Source: Nymphaea colorata
Lineage: Eukaryota; Streptophyta; Magnoliopsida; Nymphaeales; Nymphaeaceae
Reading direction: 5' to 3'
DNA: 64,000 nt
Assembly: GCF_008831285.2 (NCBI RefSeq)
Contig: NC_045138.2
Coordinates: 29,917,934 to 29,981,933 of the forward strand
Shown piece by piece: positions 1-13,121 of the stretch. The notes below the pieces were generated by a model. It did not search any database, was not told where the DNA came from, and saw only the letters and a list, made by a program, of their open reading frames with translations. Each line of letters begins with the position of its first letter. Position 1 is the stretch's first letter. Both the position numbers and the translations under genes were made by a program.

Positions 1-689
1 TGAATCTAGAAACAAGTGATGTGAGGCAGATCACACAACTGAACATTTGGGTTCCCTTTACGAAATGGCAATAAGAAGATGACCAAAGTCACGTGTTGAG
101 GCAAACTCTACGGTCTGATTTCTGAGCCTGTTGAATCATTGAAACCTCAAATCTAGAAGGCACAGATACACTCCTTTCTCCTCTAAGGTATGCAATCTCC
201 ACCATCTGGAATTCCTTTGCCATAACTACCAGTAAGACATTTTGGTGGAACAAACAGTCAATAAGGGATGGAGGTTAACTATTACAAATTTCCCTTTCAA
301 TTTCAGATTTTCAAAAGAAGTAAGTTAGACAAGCTTGTTTCTAGTGAACATTATAGCACTCATCCCCTACGAATGAAAAGACACTTTCTTAGTTCCAGAT
401 TAAATTTGTCTTACACTTTTTAACATGCACATAACTCATACAGCCGATCATACGGAAGCAAGCAGCCAGGAAAGAGCATGAGAATTATCAAGCACATGCA
501 TGGAAGATTCACCTGAGAAGAACTAATAAAATACCACCTAATGAAGTAAGCAAGGGTGAGTGCAAGAGTAACCAATAAGTTTCCAAAATGTAAAAAAGAA
601 CAGCCAACTTCTAATAGGTCAAACTTCTTTCTCTCAACAGCCAAGTTTTATTTGGTGCAACAAGTTCTTTGAGGTTCAGCAACATGGTC
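1..689. other. Intergenic, 3' of HOL copy 1
   Basis: AT-rich sequence beyond the inferred last exon of the first methyltransferase gene. I see no exon with recognisable protein similarity, no RNA gene and no repeat here. Part of it is probably 3' UTR of that gene. Confidence 0.4.
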
Positions 690-3600
690 TCAGTTAGTTT
701 GCCACCATCTCTGGGTCAGTTTTGAGAGGCACACACTTTCCAATATCTGAGCATAAGGCATTGAGCTATTAGGTTTCACTACTGTGATCAATTTGAGAAG
801 TAGGGGACATTTTATTCTTCAATTTAAGCCAGCAGAATTTCGTAATTTTTGAGAACCCATTTATGAAATATGAAAGTGTACTCATATACACTTACTAGAT
901 ATGCTACAGTACATGGCCTTCCAGCACTTTTAGAGTATCTATTGCAAATCATAAAAAATGCAGAATGCATTTTAAGAACAAAAAACTACTCACCTCAGAT
1001 GCTGCAACAATGCAGACATCTCACTGAAAAAAAAATATATACTTGGTACACTACACACTAGAGAACAAGGAGCACCATGAGCTTGGTCACATGCCACACT
1101 GCACATTGACTATAGCCAAACTCTCTCTCTGTCTGATTTTCTCAAGCAAATGTTGACATTATAAAAAGACAAAAGCTAAAGGAGAAATAAATATGTTTGT
1201 AAACCTTCCGAGGCTTAATTGCAAGTTGATTATCTTCAATTGTGATTGCCTTGAAACCAAATGGATGTAGCACTTCCTCATAACTGCAAGTGCATAAACA
1301 CCATGCAAAAAATCACACACTCCACTTATGGTGCAACCAAATGTATTAATCTCAAAGATGCAAGAACAACTTCAAGGATTGGAAATTACTCAGTCACAGA
1401 AACTTTAAATGGTGGACCTCCGATATGATCATCAACCTGTCCCACACAGTAGCCATCTATTAGTCTATTAAGCCTCCACCATTACAAGTACGATACCATC
1501 TTACACAGTTAAGAAAATGAAGGCATCAACCTGCAATTTCCAAATTCGCTGTACTTTCAAAGTACTGGCATTAAACATCTCATAATGAGAATTATATGTA
1601 AAAGTTATATGTAGAATAATCCAAGTGTACTGTGATCATCATAAGTTGCAACTTAAAAACTAATAACAGAACTTTTTAAGGACTCCAGCAAGGTTGAACC
1701 AAAGAGCCAAATAAGAAAGGAACTGAGCACAGGTTCAAACTTTACTGGGAACATCAATGTAATAAGTTCCCCATCAATTCTCAAGAGTTCATGCATGCCT
1801 TTTGCCCAAGCTGACCTCATGCTTGGTTCCAGGCCGCAGAAAAACCTGTAGACTTTTGAAACAAATAGTCAGGATATAATAGGGGTATAAAACTTAATGG
1901 TGATAAGTAACAGAATGGGATTGATATAGCTGATTGCAAAACAAATGTTAAAGAAACTTACGTATAATCAAAGATAAAATCAAACAACTCTGTTGGTCTC
2001 CAAGTGAAAAAGTCAGCAGCGATGAAGGCAAAGTTATCAAAATTGGTGGCTGAGGAAAATAACTGCATAGAGTTACGAAGACCAACAATGGCATTAGTCA
2101 CATGAAGATCCATGTTTTTTGTGCTGATGGTAAACCAAATGTGAAAAAAGAAAAACAAGAGAACCAAAATAACATATATAGGTTAAGCAATCCATGTACA
2201 TAAAAAACCTAATCTGCAGTATCAATTCTGTGAATGGTGACCTGGAACCACCAATAATTCTAATCTAACCTTAGAGAAAAGTTACATACAAACACTTTAG
2301 ATCAGAATGACAGCAACGAATTTACAAGAAAAGCTTATATTTTTGGCAGGTTCATAGATGAAGAATTCAAATCACGACAGAAATGAGTGCATACTTACTC
2401 CTTTGGCCCGTTTAATAGCCTTTTCTGATATGTCCAAACCTACAACAAAGAGATCAGCACTGGCAAGAGCCACTACATCATACCCCTGCAAAGAAGGAAA
2501 TTGGAAAACTGAAAGTGGATATGTAAAACCTTGAAAATAGTTAAAGATAAATTGACCTTCCAGGAACAGTCATGTGGGAGAAAATAGACTAGTGTTTCAC
2601 CATTGAGGTGAACTGACCAACTAATTGCAAGCTAACTTATAATGACTTCATCAGTTCAACAGCTTTTAGACAAGTTACCAAGAAATAACTGGTCTCTTCC
2701 TGCAGTGACACATGCACAAATAGGATGCACCAAGGCACTTTTTGGCTGAAAGAAATCAGTATATAAATTGCCACACATGATGAAATGTAGTCAAGAAAAG
2801 ACATTTTTTTACTCTAAAGGAATGAGAATCTAAATGTTCCAAGACCAACAATTAGACCAGATGACTCAAAGAACACCATTTATTTTTAGAAACCAAGGAC
2901 TACCCAACTGAAACTTATCACAACTTAGCAATGGCCAAGTGCCAAAGACATCAATATGCACAACCAAGGTCCAAGGAGAAGCAGGAATCCAGAAATCATG
3001 GTCGACTAGCTCTGCGTTTAGGAGTTACCAAGAAGACCAGGGAGTGGTCCAACGACTTACCCCATAAAGTTAAAAATATATACATTATATTTACTTCTAG
3101 AAACTGAACTAGCAAAAAAATTATAAAAATATAAGTTGAAAAGATGCTTACACTACCACATCCTGGGACAAGGCCCCTGCCTTTTGGGAGGGATCCGTTC
3201 TGAACAAGATGAAGAACGACCGGCGTTGGCTTTCCTAAGTCCCAAGGTGCAAATTCTTCCTCCCAACATTTATCCCATCCATCTAAGTTGCCAGTATAGT
3301 TATGAGAAAAGCACAAAGGAAAACAGTGAAAAAAAAAAGGTTCACTAGTAAGAAAAGAAAAAATTCCACCCATTTCAAACATGACTATAAGTAAAGCAAC
3401 TTTAATTTCAATTGCCAATTTCGAGTATAACAACAAAACTAGAAAAGAAACTTTCACTAGCTATAAAGGTATAATGAATTTGTCAATCCTCATAAAACAG
3501 GGAACGATAGGGACAACAAAATTTGCATTCCACATGCAATAGCCCAACAACAGCCTACAAGGCTGTGCACAATGCTCCCGTTCTGAATTAGATGGTTTAA

Positions 3601-3953
3601 GGTTAACGCCTTCACATTGGCAGAGGTCTAGAGTTCGCTTCTGCTGATCAGCATCCGCTTGTCCACAAAGTAGAATTATTATAGTGGAAAAAGGCAATAA
3701 AGCACAGGAGAGTCGACGAGTTCAATATCGAAAATCAGAAACTCTACGATTATCAAGAAAAGAGACATGGAAAGTGTTCATGAATAACCACCCAATGAAC
3801 GACGGTCTGAATTTGGGGAATCCAAGTGTCACCTAAGCCATGTTGCCGCATGATCGCCTGAAGCTTGGACGGCGGTTGAGGTTGTGTCCTGCTCATGCAC
3901 TTGCCATCGTCACACACACCATCATCCTTCGCGCCTTTCTTCGTGGACTCCAT
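690..3953 (-). CDS. HOL: HOL-type halide/thiocyanate/thiol methyltransferase, copy 1
   Basis: SAM-dependent methyltransferase of the HARMLESS TO OZONE LAYER family, which methylates halide, thiocyanate or bisulfide ions, probably in the cytosol. Inferred exons, in transcript order: 3953-3833, 3282-3152, 2485-2399, 2062-1962, 1845-1746, 1436-1390, 1283-1205, 746-690; about 240 residues, close to the 227 of Arabidopsis HOL. Phases agree at every junction. Landmarks: DGWDKCWEE and [12 protein letters not shown] (residues about 41-60); the SAM motif [19 protein letters not shown] across the exon 2/3 junction; [45 protein letters not shown]. The start ATG follows a leader reading HQLN that is also present at copy 2. 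The last exon is odd: the family's LGRW C-terminus is replaced by a sequence starting [10 protein letters not shown], so this end is the least certain part. Family assignment is firm; substrate is not readable. Confidence 0.88.
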
Positions 3954-5793
3954 GTTGAGCTGATGAACCTCCCTGGATGCTGGAACTCCTCCCACGCCTC
4001 TTCTACGTATCACAAGGGCCTCGCTAGATTGGTGGCCAGCCTTGATCCAAGCCCCAGTAATACTGGATCTGCAGAAAACGGATCGAAATCTATTCATTTC
4101 ATGTATTTCGAAGGCTTGGCTCACCGGTATGTAACGTGCCCGTGCTCCTCCACCAACCCCACAGGGGAGGAGATGGATTTACGCGGTTCGGGGAGAAAAA
4201 ACGACGAGGAAAAAGAGGAGAAACAATTTCATTCGTTGGTCAATTTTTATCATAATTTCATATGTAGGTCGCATGATTTTCATTTGCCAGTTGAAGGCCA
4301 ACCTCCTACCTCTCCCTTTTGTTGTTCTTTCTGTAAAGCTCTATACATACTTTTTGTTTGAATCAAAGGTCAGAGGCCTCATCCTCCAGCTGGGTTGTCG
4401 CGGAATTCTTAAAAAATGAGTTCCTACATCAAACAAAGTGAATGAATGAAGAAGAAGGAAGTAGCGAAGTAATTTGCAGAATAAATGACAAATGAAGTTA
4501 GTTTTTCCAACTACTGAGCGAATCAAACACTATGCAGCAAAATTTACTGTCACTGTTGTGCCTCTATGATGATCTCAAATTCTGAGCGGGCATGAGTCCA
4601 ACCAGTTATTGCCAAACTCAATAATAACTTTAAAATCTGAATCTAAATCTGATCCAGATCCATCTATGCATACCGGCACTTGTCTGACCCCCAAGCCTGA
4701 ATTTGAACCTAATCAAACAGTTAAGTTGAACTCGATGTGCATCTTTGGATGTTTGCACCATTGCATGCGTCAGCAATGACTTCATCCTACTCTCTCTCCC
4801 TTACTGTTCAAAGAATGGTCCTCAAAAGTTTGGTTCTTGTCCAATCGGATCGCTCGCTCCTTGAAGTTTGTGTAATTATTTAGTATTTGTGGTCTTTCAC
4901 GTAATCTTCGTTAGCACGTAACGTGGTTGCAGCCGATCATTCCTCCCAAGTAATTGACTGTCTTCACAAGAGATTGAGAGTGAGAGGAGGACATGCCATC
5001 CGATTTGCATACGTGATAGCGCAATGAAGATTCAGCACTAATTGGAGGCATGAATAATTGCATGTATAACTACTACCTGTAAATTTGAGTAAATTTTTTG
5101 GATGGTGTTTGGTAAGATGATTGTGGTTCTTGGGACACACGAACGTAGAGCACATGAAAAGTATTATGTTGTTGACTGAATAAATATGATGTGTTTATGA
5201 ATGTTGTTTCTAGATAATATAGCCAATGATGTGACTACCAATACCAACATACCGAGGGGAGTTCCATCCACCTGGCTAGGGGTTTAGATTTAGGATCTTT
5301 TAAGTTGAATGATCTCAATAGCTTGATGCCAGGATCCAACATCTTAGCACAAAAATGAACTGATCAATGGCTTTGCTTCGTCGAAGCCAAAAATTTAATT
5401 GAAATTGCGAAGGTACAACCTGGTCAGTTACTCGTGCTCATCAGTGGAAAATCTGTTGAAAGCAGAAGTGGCAGGGATGATTCAATAATCTGTTAGTTTG
5501 CACAAGGTTCTGCATTTTCCCTGTGCACACTTAAGACTTAATTGTCATCAACCTCATCTATCCAGTTGGAAGTAGCAACAAAGCTAGGGGAATCATGATC
5601 CTTTTTGAAACACAATAAGTTTATGAAAAAATGTTTAAAGATTCAAATATTTCAAGGTAGCTGAGTTGCTGTGAAATCATTCATTTCCCAGTCAGAATTG
5701 TAATCAGCAGCTAAAATTCCAATGCACTCACTATCTTCTTTTCACCAAAAGAAATATTATGTGTGTGGGAGAGCAAAAGAAAGCGAGGGGGAA

Positions 5794-5796
<3 letters not shown>
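3954..5796. other. Intergenic between HOL copies; 5' flank of copy 1
   Basis: The first 200 bases upstream of copy 1 stay open in the frame of its start codon and are probably leader; the segment ending HQLN just before the ATG resembles the same place at copy 2. Around 4580-4720 there is degenerate repeat-like sequence built from words such as aaatctgaatct, also seen near 35000 and 39700. No gene recognised. Confidence 0.4.
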
Positions 5797-5866
<70 letters not shown>

Positions 5867-5897
5867 GTGAGAGAGAGAGGGAAAGGGAGAGAGAGAG

Positions 5898-5939
<42 letters not shown>

Positions 5940-5972
5940 GTGAGAGAGAGAGGGAAAGGGAGAGAGAGAGAC
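5796..5972. repeat. Duplicated compound microsatellite (TA)n-(GA)n
   Basis: A long (TA)n run from about 5796 to 5860 is followed by a GTGATAGTGAGAGAG...GGGAAAGGGAGAG block, then a second shorter (TA)n run and a second copy of the same GA-rich block (period about 73 bp). The reading frames through it are low-complexity and not genes. Confidence 0.95.
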
Positions 5973-6275
5973 AATTGTAGCCACATAACAAAGCACTGCT
6001 ATGGTTATGCATGTGATATCAACTTCGAGTTGTCTATATATTGCATAGTTCCTTGTAATCCACTCACACCACCATGTCATGAAGAATTTTTCAAAGTAAC
6101 CGACATTTTATTTATGACATTTATTTCATAAATGGAACACCAATTACCACAAACCACTACCAACACATAACAGGAATGAAACTTGACAGCAAACAAGACA
6201 TCCTTAAATCTGAGAACATATTACTGGCACTACTGCATTCTCAAGCCAGAATGACTTTAAATCTTCATCCATCTG

Positions 6276-9200
6276 TTACTCGCTTACTAAAGAAGGGTTT
6301 GAGGTCCTTCTCCACCTTCCCAGTATTTCCCTTCCCTGTAGCAAAAAATCACAAAGAACCATGAAGTAACACCTGAGTATCTCTTTCTCACTAGAATAGA
6401 GAAATAATTTATATGGCAAGCGAACCAGGATTATTAAACTCATATGTGGGCACAACTTCTTTCATGTACATGTAAACAGAATGCTTGCTAACATATATTC
6501 AATTTTAAGAACACATTACAGATTTCATCTGCTCAGAAGTTGTGCAGCCCATGAACTATCTCGTTCATTCACGAATCACGAGGCATTGGCTGGTTGGCAG
6601 AGCAGATGGCTGATCTGTCCTTGCATAAGCAAAGTCCTTTACATAGTCTCACAGATTCTCACTGGGCAAAGCATGATATGCATGAGCCGCAGTTTTGGAC
6701 ATCCTCCAATGTCCAAATGTCATTGATTACAATTGGAACTAACATTAAATTTAGGAACTAGATCCTCTTCCTTACACTTAAAATGAAGTGACAACTTGTA
6801 AAACACAAAATAAAGGCCAATTATTAAGTGTAACAAAATAAATTGCAGTAAGAGCTCCAGTATCCTGAATGACTGAAACACAAAGGCCCGCTTTTGAGTC
6901 ATATTTCCGATAACTTAGCACCATTCACCAGTGGCACTATTGCATATTATGAACAATGGGAAACACGTCCTTAAAACCCACAACATCTGAGATAATAAAT
7001 CGAATAATTACAAGGTAGATTACATTTCAAATCAGCCTTTGATAGGGAACAATAAAATCTAGTTGCTCTTAATTCTTTTAACGTGTCGCAGTTCAATTTA
7101 AAAGAGTGCCAACTGAATTGAGCTCCCCCCTTCTAGTTTTATTCAAGCATTATTTGGTGCGCAGTTTTCATGAGAAAGTAAGATCCACTTAGGTAATCCA
7201 AGGATGCTAACTGAAAAGAATCACCTTAGCAGTTCCTAGGGATGATATACCAGAACTTTCCCGTGCTGTTTTATATCTTCAATCTCTCTCTCACTATCAC
7301 CTGGCACAACTATTTTAAAGAACTCATCCACGAAATGTCAAAAGGGTGGACCCCAAATACACTCAGTGGTTAGACAGTCACACCAAAAAATGGCTTTCCA
7401 ACATGTTGCTATGGTATCTATTATGTCTGAAGCAGACAATACAATGTGCAACATGCACTTTGAGCAATGAATATTGAATACCTTAAAAATCTCAAAATGA
7501 TAATAAGGTTGCTTCTCATAAAATTTTCACTCATGGAAAACCAGACACAAGAGAAAAAACAATCAACACTAAGGTCAGATGAAATATGGCACTTCGACAC
7601 TGACTTTTATTCTTGACACTACTGAGCTATATCAAGTGAAATGTTTATAACATAATCTAGACAAAAGGAACAAGAAACATAGATATGCATACAGACCTTA
7701 CGGCTCTCCACTGCATATTCATTATCTTCAACCTTTATTACCTCGAAACCAAGTGCACGTAGAACTTCATCATAACTGCAGAGTGCAGAAACACCATGCA
7801 AAAAGTTTTACATCCATCCTCTTTTTTCCAATGCTAGCATATATACCAACCTCAAAGAGTATAATATAAGACAAAGGATTGGACATTACGCTTCAACAGA
7901 AACTTTAAATGGTGGACCTCCACTATGATCATCAACCTGCCTCACAACAGTAGCCATTTATCAGTCTACTTACTTCAGCCACTACCATGAACAGTGAAAG
8001 ATCTCTTGATTCCCAGTTTATGAAGAGGCATTGGGCAATTCAAATAAACATGCTAGTACCACTTTGAACTTACAGACTATCTTACTATAGGTTGAAAACA
8101 TTGGCAGCACTTGTTTATTAAAGAGGATTACAGGTAAAATGTATGTCTAGAATGTTCCTAGTGTGACATTCATCATCATATAGTTGAAACTTTACAAAAC
8201 CAATAACAGAAATATGTAATGACTTCACTTCAGTCTTTAACCAAGAAGACAAGCATCTGCTAAAAGGAAAGGATGCGAAAGGAAGCACAAACTTTACCGG
8301 GAACATCAAAATAATAAGCTCCCCATCGACTGTCAAGAGCTCATGCATGCGTTTTGCCCAAGCTGACCTCATGCTTGGGTCAATAGCACAGAAAAACCTA
8401 CATTTTCCAAGCAAAGAATTAGGATGGACAAAAAAATCATTCAATTAAGCTGATTTGGAAGCAAGCATTGTGCAAGAAACTTGCGTGTAATCAAAGATAA
8501 AATCAAACGACTCTGTTGTCTTCCAATTGAAAAAGTCCGCAGCAACAAAGGTGAAGTTATCCACGTTTGGGACTGAGGAAAACAACTGCATAGTGTTAAG
8601 AACCAGAAATTACATTAGTTGCTCATAAGTCCATTTGCACTAACTGTAAATGCAATAAGACAAAAAAGAAGACCCAAAGCACACACATTAAGCAATCCAT
8701 TGACCAGCAAAAATAATGCACATGAAAGACCAGGGTGATTATTGCAACAATAATTTAAATCAATTCATGATAGTACATATCTCTATATAATCTTACAAAG
8801 AGAAAAAAGTTCAAGCATGACTAATTCATAAGTGAGTAAATTAGCAGTTTAACAATGAAAACATGAATGCTCAAGAATACTTACTTCTCTAGAACGTGCC
8901 ATAGCCTTTTCTGATATGTCCAAACCTACAACATAACGTTCAGGACTGGCCATTTCCACTACATCATATCCCTGCAAGGAAGAAAACAAAGGGAAAACTT
9001 GAAATAATTAACATAAACCTTGAAAATAGTTGCAGGACAAAAAAGAAAGAAACATCCCAGAAGCAACAAACATAGCATCATTATTAAGGTTAATTGTTTA
9101 TTGAACTGCAAGCTAACTTTCAGCCCCCTATTATTTGACATGATGGTGGAAGGGCTTTGAATAAACATAAAGCAAGTTAAGAAATTCTTTCCAAGATGGC

Positions 9201-11095
9201 CAGCTGACTGTGGCATGTTTTTCTTTATTCAACAACTTTTAGATAAGTTACTCGAAAGCTGCTGGCTTCTTTCCCTAGTAACAGCTCTATAAAGGAATTT
9301 TTGCAAATAAATGGCCGAAAAATCTATATGTCTGTAAGATGACCGAGCATGACCTACAAGGAGTCCAAACAAAACAGCTTATGTACTTCATGAAATCTGA
9401 AGTCTGCAAATCACAGAACACAAGTAGATATATATTGCCTATACTGACTGAATATACCGACCTATTAGGGAAACCAAACACCTTATAGTTATGTCAGAGG
9501 ATGCTGTCATTTCCAATTCCAAACACTTCAAGCACTCAAAGTTTCACAATTGCTGGACTTAATTGGAACCTATCAGATAGCTCGAAGATGTATGTGCATA
9601 AAGAGACTTTGCAAGCTACTCAGTGGCTCTGATACAACTTGTTCCAAGTTAAAGCTGAAGTTCGCTACAGAGCAAACATTATCAGTAAATCATGCAGTAG
9701 AAGCCATAGAAAGACACTTTTTGGGCTAGAAATCAGTATGTAGATACCCGGATATCATCTTTTAGGCCAGAAACTCTCAATTAAACCATTTAGTTCAAAA
9801 ACCAAGGATCCTCCAACCGAATCTGATCATAACTTCGGAATACCAAGAAGCCACAGAGATTAATAAGCATGCCCAAGCTGATATGCAAGAAGCTAAGTCT
9901 AAAGTCCGACAACTAGCCCCATTAAATTAAAAACTATGCATAATAGAAACTTCTTGAAACTGAACTCCGCAAAATTCATGATAAATAAAAGTTGTAACGA
10001 CACTTACGGTACCACATCCAGGGACGAGGCCCCTGCCTTTTGGGAGGGAACCAGACTGAACTAGATGAACCACCAGTGGGGTTGCCTGTCCTAAATCCCA
10101 GGGTATAACTCCGTCCTCGTAACACTTATTCCATCGATCTAAGTCACCATTAAAATCCAGATATATAATTAGGAAAAGCTAAAAATTAAGGAAAAAAAAT
10201 AAAAACAGAGGTTGGTGGAAAAGAAAATACACAATCAACACATTGCCAAGCATCATTTAAATCGACTTGAGATTTAAAGCTTCCAAATTGGAGTCCCCGA
10301 TACTCCAGACGGGTGTCCATTTGTGAGAAAACCAAATTAACGACAATATATATATATATATATATTGTCGTGAATTTTGGTATATATATATATATGGCTA
10401 TCGTAATTGAGAACTGAAACATTAACACCAAGCAACAGTCAATACAAAAACATGAAAAATATGCACCCCCTACGTTGGAAAGATGGATACATGAAAAACT
10501 TAGCTATTGACAAATTCATGAACAGCAGGCAGATTTTTCTCAAGGAGGGCGTATTGCCCGTATCGGTCAATACACATTGCCTCGGCCCTTCACTAACATG
10601 CTGCAAGAGTTGATAGATGGTCTTTCAGAAACCGGTGAAGCTTAGCCTGAATCGGCTAACCCGTCCCATATCAGCTCCTTACTCAATAAAAACAACGACA
10701 GTTTTTTATTGTTTTGCATTCTTCAAGTACAAAAGACATTTTAGAATGCCAATTTAGATTTCCATGATGATTAGATAGGGCAAACTCAAGTCAACTTTTG
10801 TTCATTTTCAAAATGATTCGCCGCTTGTTCTGAAATCATCATCAACAAAAAGAACAAGTTAAAGACGATTAAGTAGTGAACCTTGGGAAGAGCCTGACGA
10901 TCGGGCACTTGGGCAGAAGCTTTTAGGCTTGCCATCGTCATGATCATCACCATCCTCCCTCCTGCACTTCAGACACTCCATGTTTTGCCGCTCAGCTTGG
11001 GAAGAGCCTGACGTTTGTGTACTTGGGCAGCAGCTTTTGGTCTCGCCATTGTTATGATCATCACCATCTTCCCTGGTGGACTTCAAACACTCCAT
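6276..11095 (-). CDS. HOL: HOL-type halide/thiocyanate/thiol methyltransferase, copy 2
   Basis: Tandem paralogue of the previous gene. Inferred exons: 11095-10882, 10138-10008, 8971-8885, 8585-8485, 8397-8298, 7936-7890, 7775-7697, 6335-6276; about 272 residues. Exons 2-7 have exactly the same lengths as in copy 1 (131, 87, 101, 100, 47, 79). Landmarks: [99 protein letters not shown] and the family C-terminus GREILGRW. The N-terminal exon is longer than in copy 1 because a 38-codon segment starting MECLK is repeated; the second MECLK ATG (10981) is an alternative start. Intron 4 has a GC donor (AC|GCAAGT) where copy 1 has GT. All conserved catalytic-domain blocks are present, so I infer an active enzyme. 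The join of exon 1 to exon 2 rests on phase only. Confidence 0.88.
10340..10371. repeat. Perfect 32-bp AT palindrome
   Basis: ACGACAATATA...TATATTGTCGT reads identically on both strands and could form a hairpin. It lies in intron 1 of HOL copy 2 and is followed within 10 bp by another (TA)n run. Confidence 0.9.
10540..10690. repeat. Possible transposon fragment rich in GTATCGG words
   Basis: Sequence with words such as cccgtatcggtcaatac and aatcggctaac resembles the composition of the block at 19300-19400. It is in intron 1 of HOL copy 2. No ends or target duplication found. Confidence 0.3.
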
Positions 11096-12500
11096 GTTGA
11101 GCTGATGAGCTTCTCCAGAGGCAGGATCTTCAACCCCTCACCCTCTTTTTATAGACAGATAAGCATTTCTTGGGAGGTTGGGATTGGGACACCAGAACGT
11201 GACAAGAGGCACGCCATTACTGGTGTCTACCTGTGGTCCAAGATGTGTACTGGATCTCAAAAAAAGACCTAGGAAGATCCAGATCTCTTTCCGCTCCAAA
11301 TATAAACAATATATTTGGATCAAACCCGTCCCCTTCAGAACTCTGTTACATAGAGCTGCCATGATTTCTTCCAACCATGTCCACTCTGATTTATTTGAGT
11401 TTAAACCTGGATTTGGACACGAATCCAACAACGTATGAAATGTTTGGCTTTGGATCCACCTATAAGATACATATTCTTATCGAAGTCGCTTTCAGGAAAA
11501 GCAAAAGGGAAACTTGTAATGCGTCAGGGCTGACTTCACGCCTTGAAAATAATCTATTATTCAAAGTCCAAACTTGAAAAAGGTAGGCGTCAATGGATTT
11601 GGCCCTGCCCAATCACTCAATCCGAGCTATTATTGTTATAAATACACAATTCATGTTTAATATATTGTTTCGTGTTTTGATCTTATGGGAAATTAGACTA
11701 AAAATGTTTTGAATACACCTGCATTTATTTGCAGAATGCATCAGCAGATCAATATTCGACTAATCAGTACCGTGTTTGTACATACAGCAGAGATCAGAAA
11801 TGAAAAATTCTGCATTGTAAAATGTGCTTGGACCACTGAAGTATAGTGCTTTATTTATAATCGTTTATCTAATGTTTATCCCTAAGAATGGAGTACTGAA
11901 GTTAGCTATCTCTACAATTTGAAAGATTTATAAGTTTGATGATTCTAAGCAGATGATGAGCCTGTCAGCTCAAGAGCAGTTTATGGGAAGAAAATTTACA
12001 ATATTTAAACAAAAAAAATATATTGTTGGTAAGGTTTTGATTAATAATTACAATTTCTCAAAAATTGAAGATTTTGATTCTAAAATTCTATGATTCTGGT
12101 ATATCAAACACTCTTTTAGTAAATGACCCATGAAAGCAAAGGGAAGCCATCAATGGCGGAAGTAAGTTGTGGCTGTTGAGCCAATTCCTTCAAGTCTTTT
12201 GTTGGCCATCTATCTAATTTCATAGGTGGATAGAACCGCCATGCTATTACTATTTTTTTCTTTTTTTTTTTTTTACTTTTTTAATCTAAGTCCAACTAAG
12301 CTGGGGGGCTGTGGTTTTAATAAATGAGTTTCAAGCTCATTTTAAAAAGTTGTATTTATATAGGGCGATTTGAATAATTAAAATAAAAATTAAGATTAAA
12401 AAACCATGGAATATACAATTGAAAAAAAAAGGTTTTTAAGAATGATTTTCCCTGCATTTATTAGTGCTTGCTAAGACAAGGGGTTAAAAGTAAACGTGTA
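11096..12500. other. Intergenic, divergent promoters of HOL copy 2 and the membrane-protein gene
   Basis: The first 60 bases carry the HQLN-type leader shared with copy 1, but here a stop codon closes the upstream frame, so translation must begin at 11095 or later. The rest is AT-rich with poly-T and poly-A runs (about 12250 and 12010). No exon recognised. Confidence 0.4.
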
Positions 12501-12755
12501 GTGAGGTTTTCTGAATATGAGCTTTATTTCGGGGGTTAAAGTAGCATTAAATTTTCAACGACGTCCAAGAAAAGCGCGTCCACGAGAAGGGGAGAACGGA
12601 GAGAGGGATGGAGGGAGAACTCATGGTCCGCGGCTGCAAGGGAGCGAAGGGGGAAACCCTAGATTCTTGAATCTTCTGAAAATTACAGTTGCAGGAGCCC
12701 CACGAATTTGTTCAATTCTTATCCATTAACTGCCTCCTTTTTGCCCGCCATAATC

Positions 12756-12875
12756 ATGTCGGTTTTCCTCAAAACCCAAAAAATCGAGCTCCAGGAGCAC
12801 TCGACCACGCGCCCTGAACCCCGCGATTCCTCGTCCATTTCCACCGTCCTCCACGTTACCGAGCGCCGGATTTAG
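12756..12875 (+). other. Upstream ORF (39 codons) ahead of the membrane-protein gene
   Basis: An ATG opens a 39-codon frame (begins MSVFLKTQKIE) ending in TAG, 246 bases before the main ATG, in GC-rich leader-like sequence. Whether the leader is transcribed through this position is inference. If it is, the uORF could lower translation of the main frame. Confidence 0.35.
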
Positions 12876-13121
12876 TGTTCGGAGGATTGATGATATCCCC
12901 GTCCGGATCCCGATCGATGTTACCTGAATTTCGTCCTTCTTGTTGTTCCAATTCGATGATGCTGCATTTTGGCCAATCAAGGGTTGCTAATTGGCAGCAT
13001 TCGCAATCAGAAATCCTGAATTCGGCGTGGGTTTTTTGAGGTTTTCACGGAGGGGAGCCGCGTGCGGAGATTTTCCAGGTTTTGGGACTTGCGGCAGGTT
13101 TTCATTTCTCTCCCCTTTCGC

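Noticed and set aside
5711-6080. Several overlapping frames of 70-107 codons rich in Ile-Tyr and Ser-Leu
   Set aside because: They are translations of (TA)n and (GA)n microsatellites, open on both strands because the repeats contain no stops.
10186-10431. Possible extra HOL copy 2 exon (frame containing [12 protein letters not shown])
   Set aside because: Exon 1 at 10882-11095 already joins exon 2 in the correct phase; this frame has no family similarity and runs through (TA)n.
13062-13121. Longer N-terminus for the membrane protein
   Set aside because: The upstream in-frame start is not ATG, and the segment is leader-like; the ATG at 13122 is preferred.
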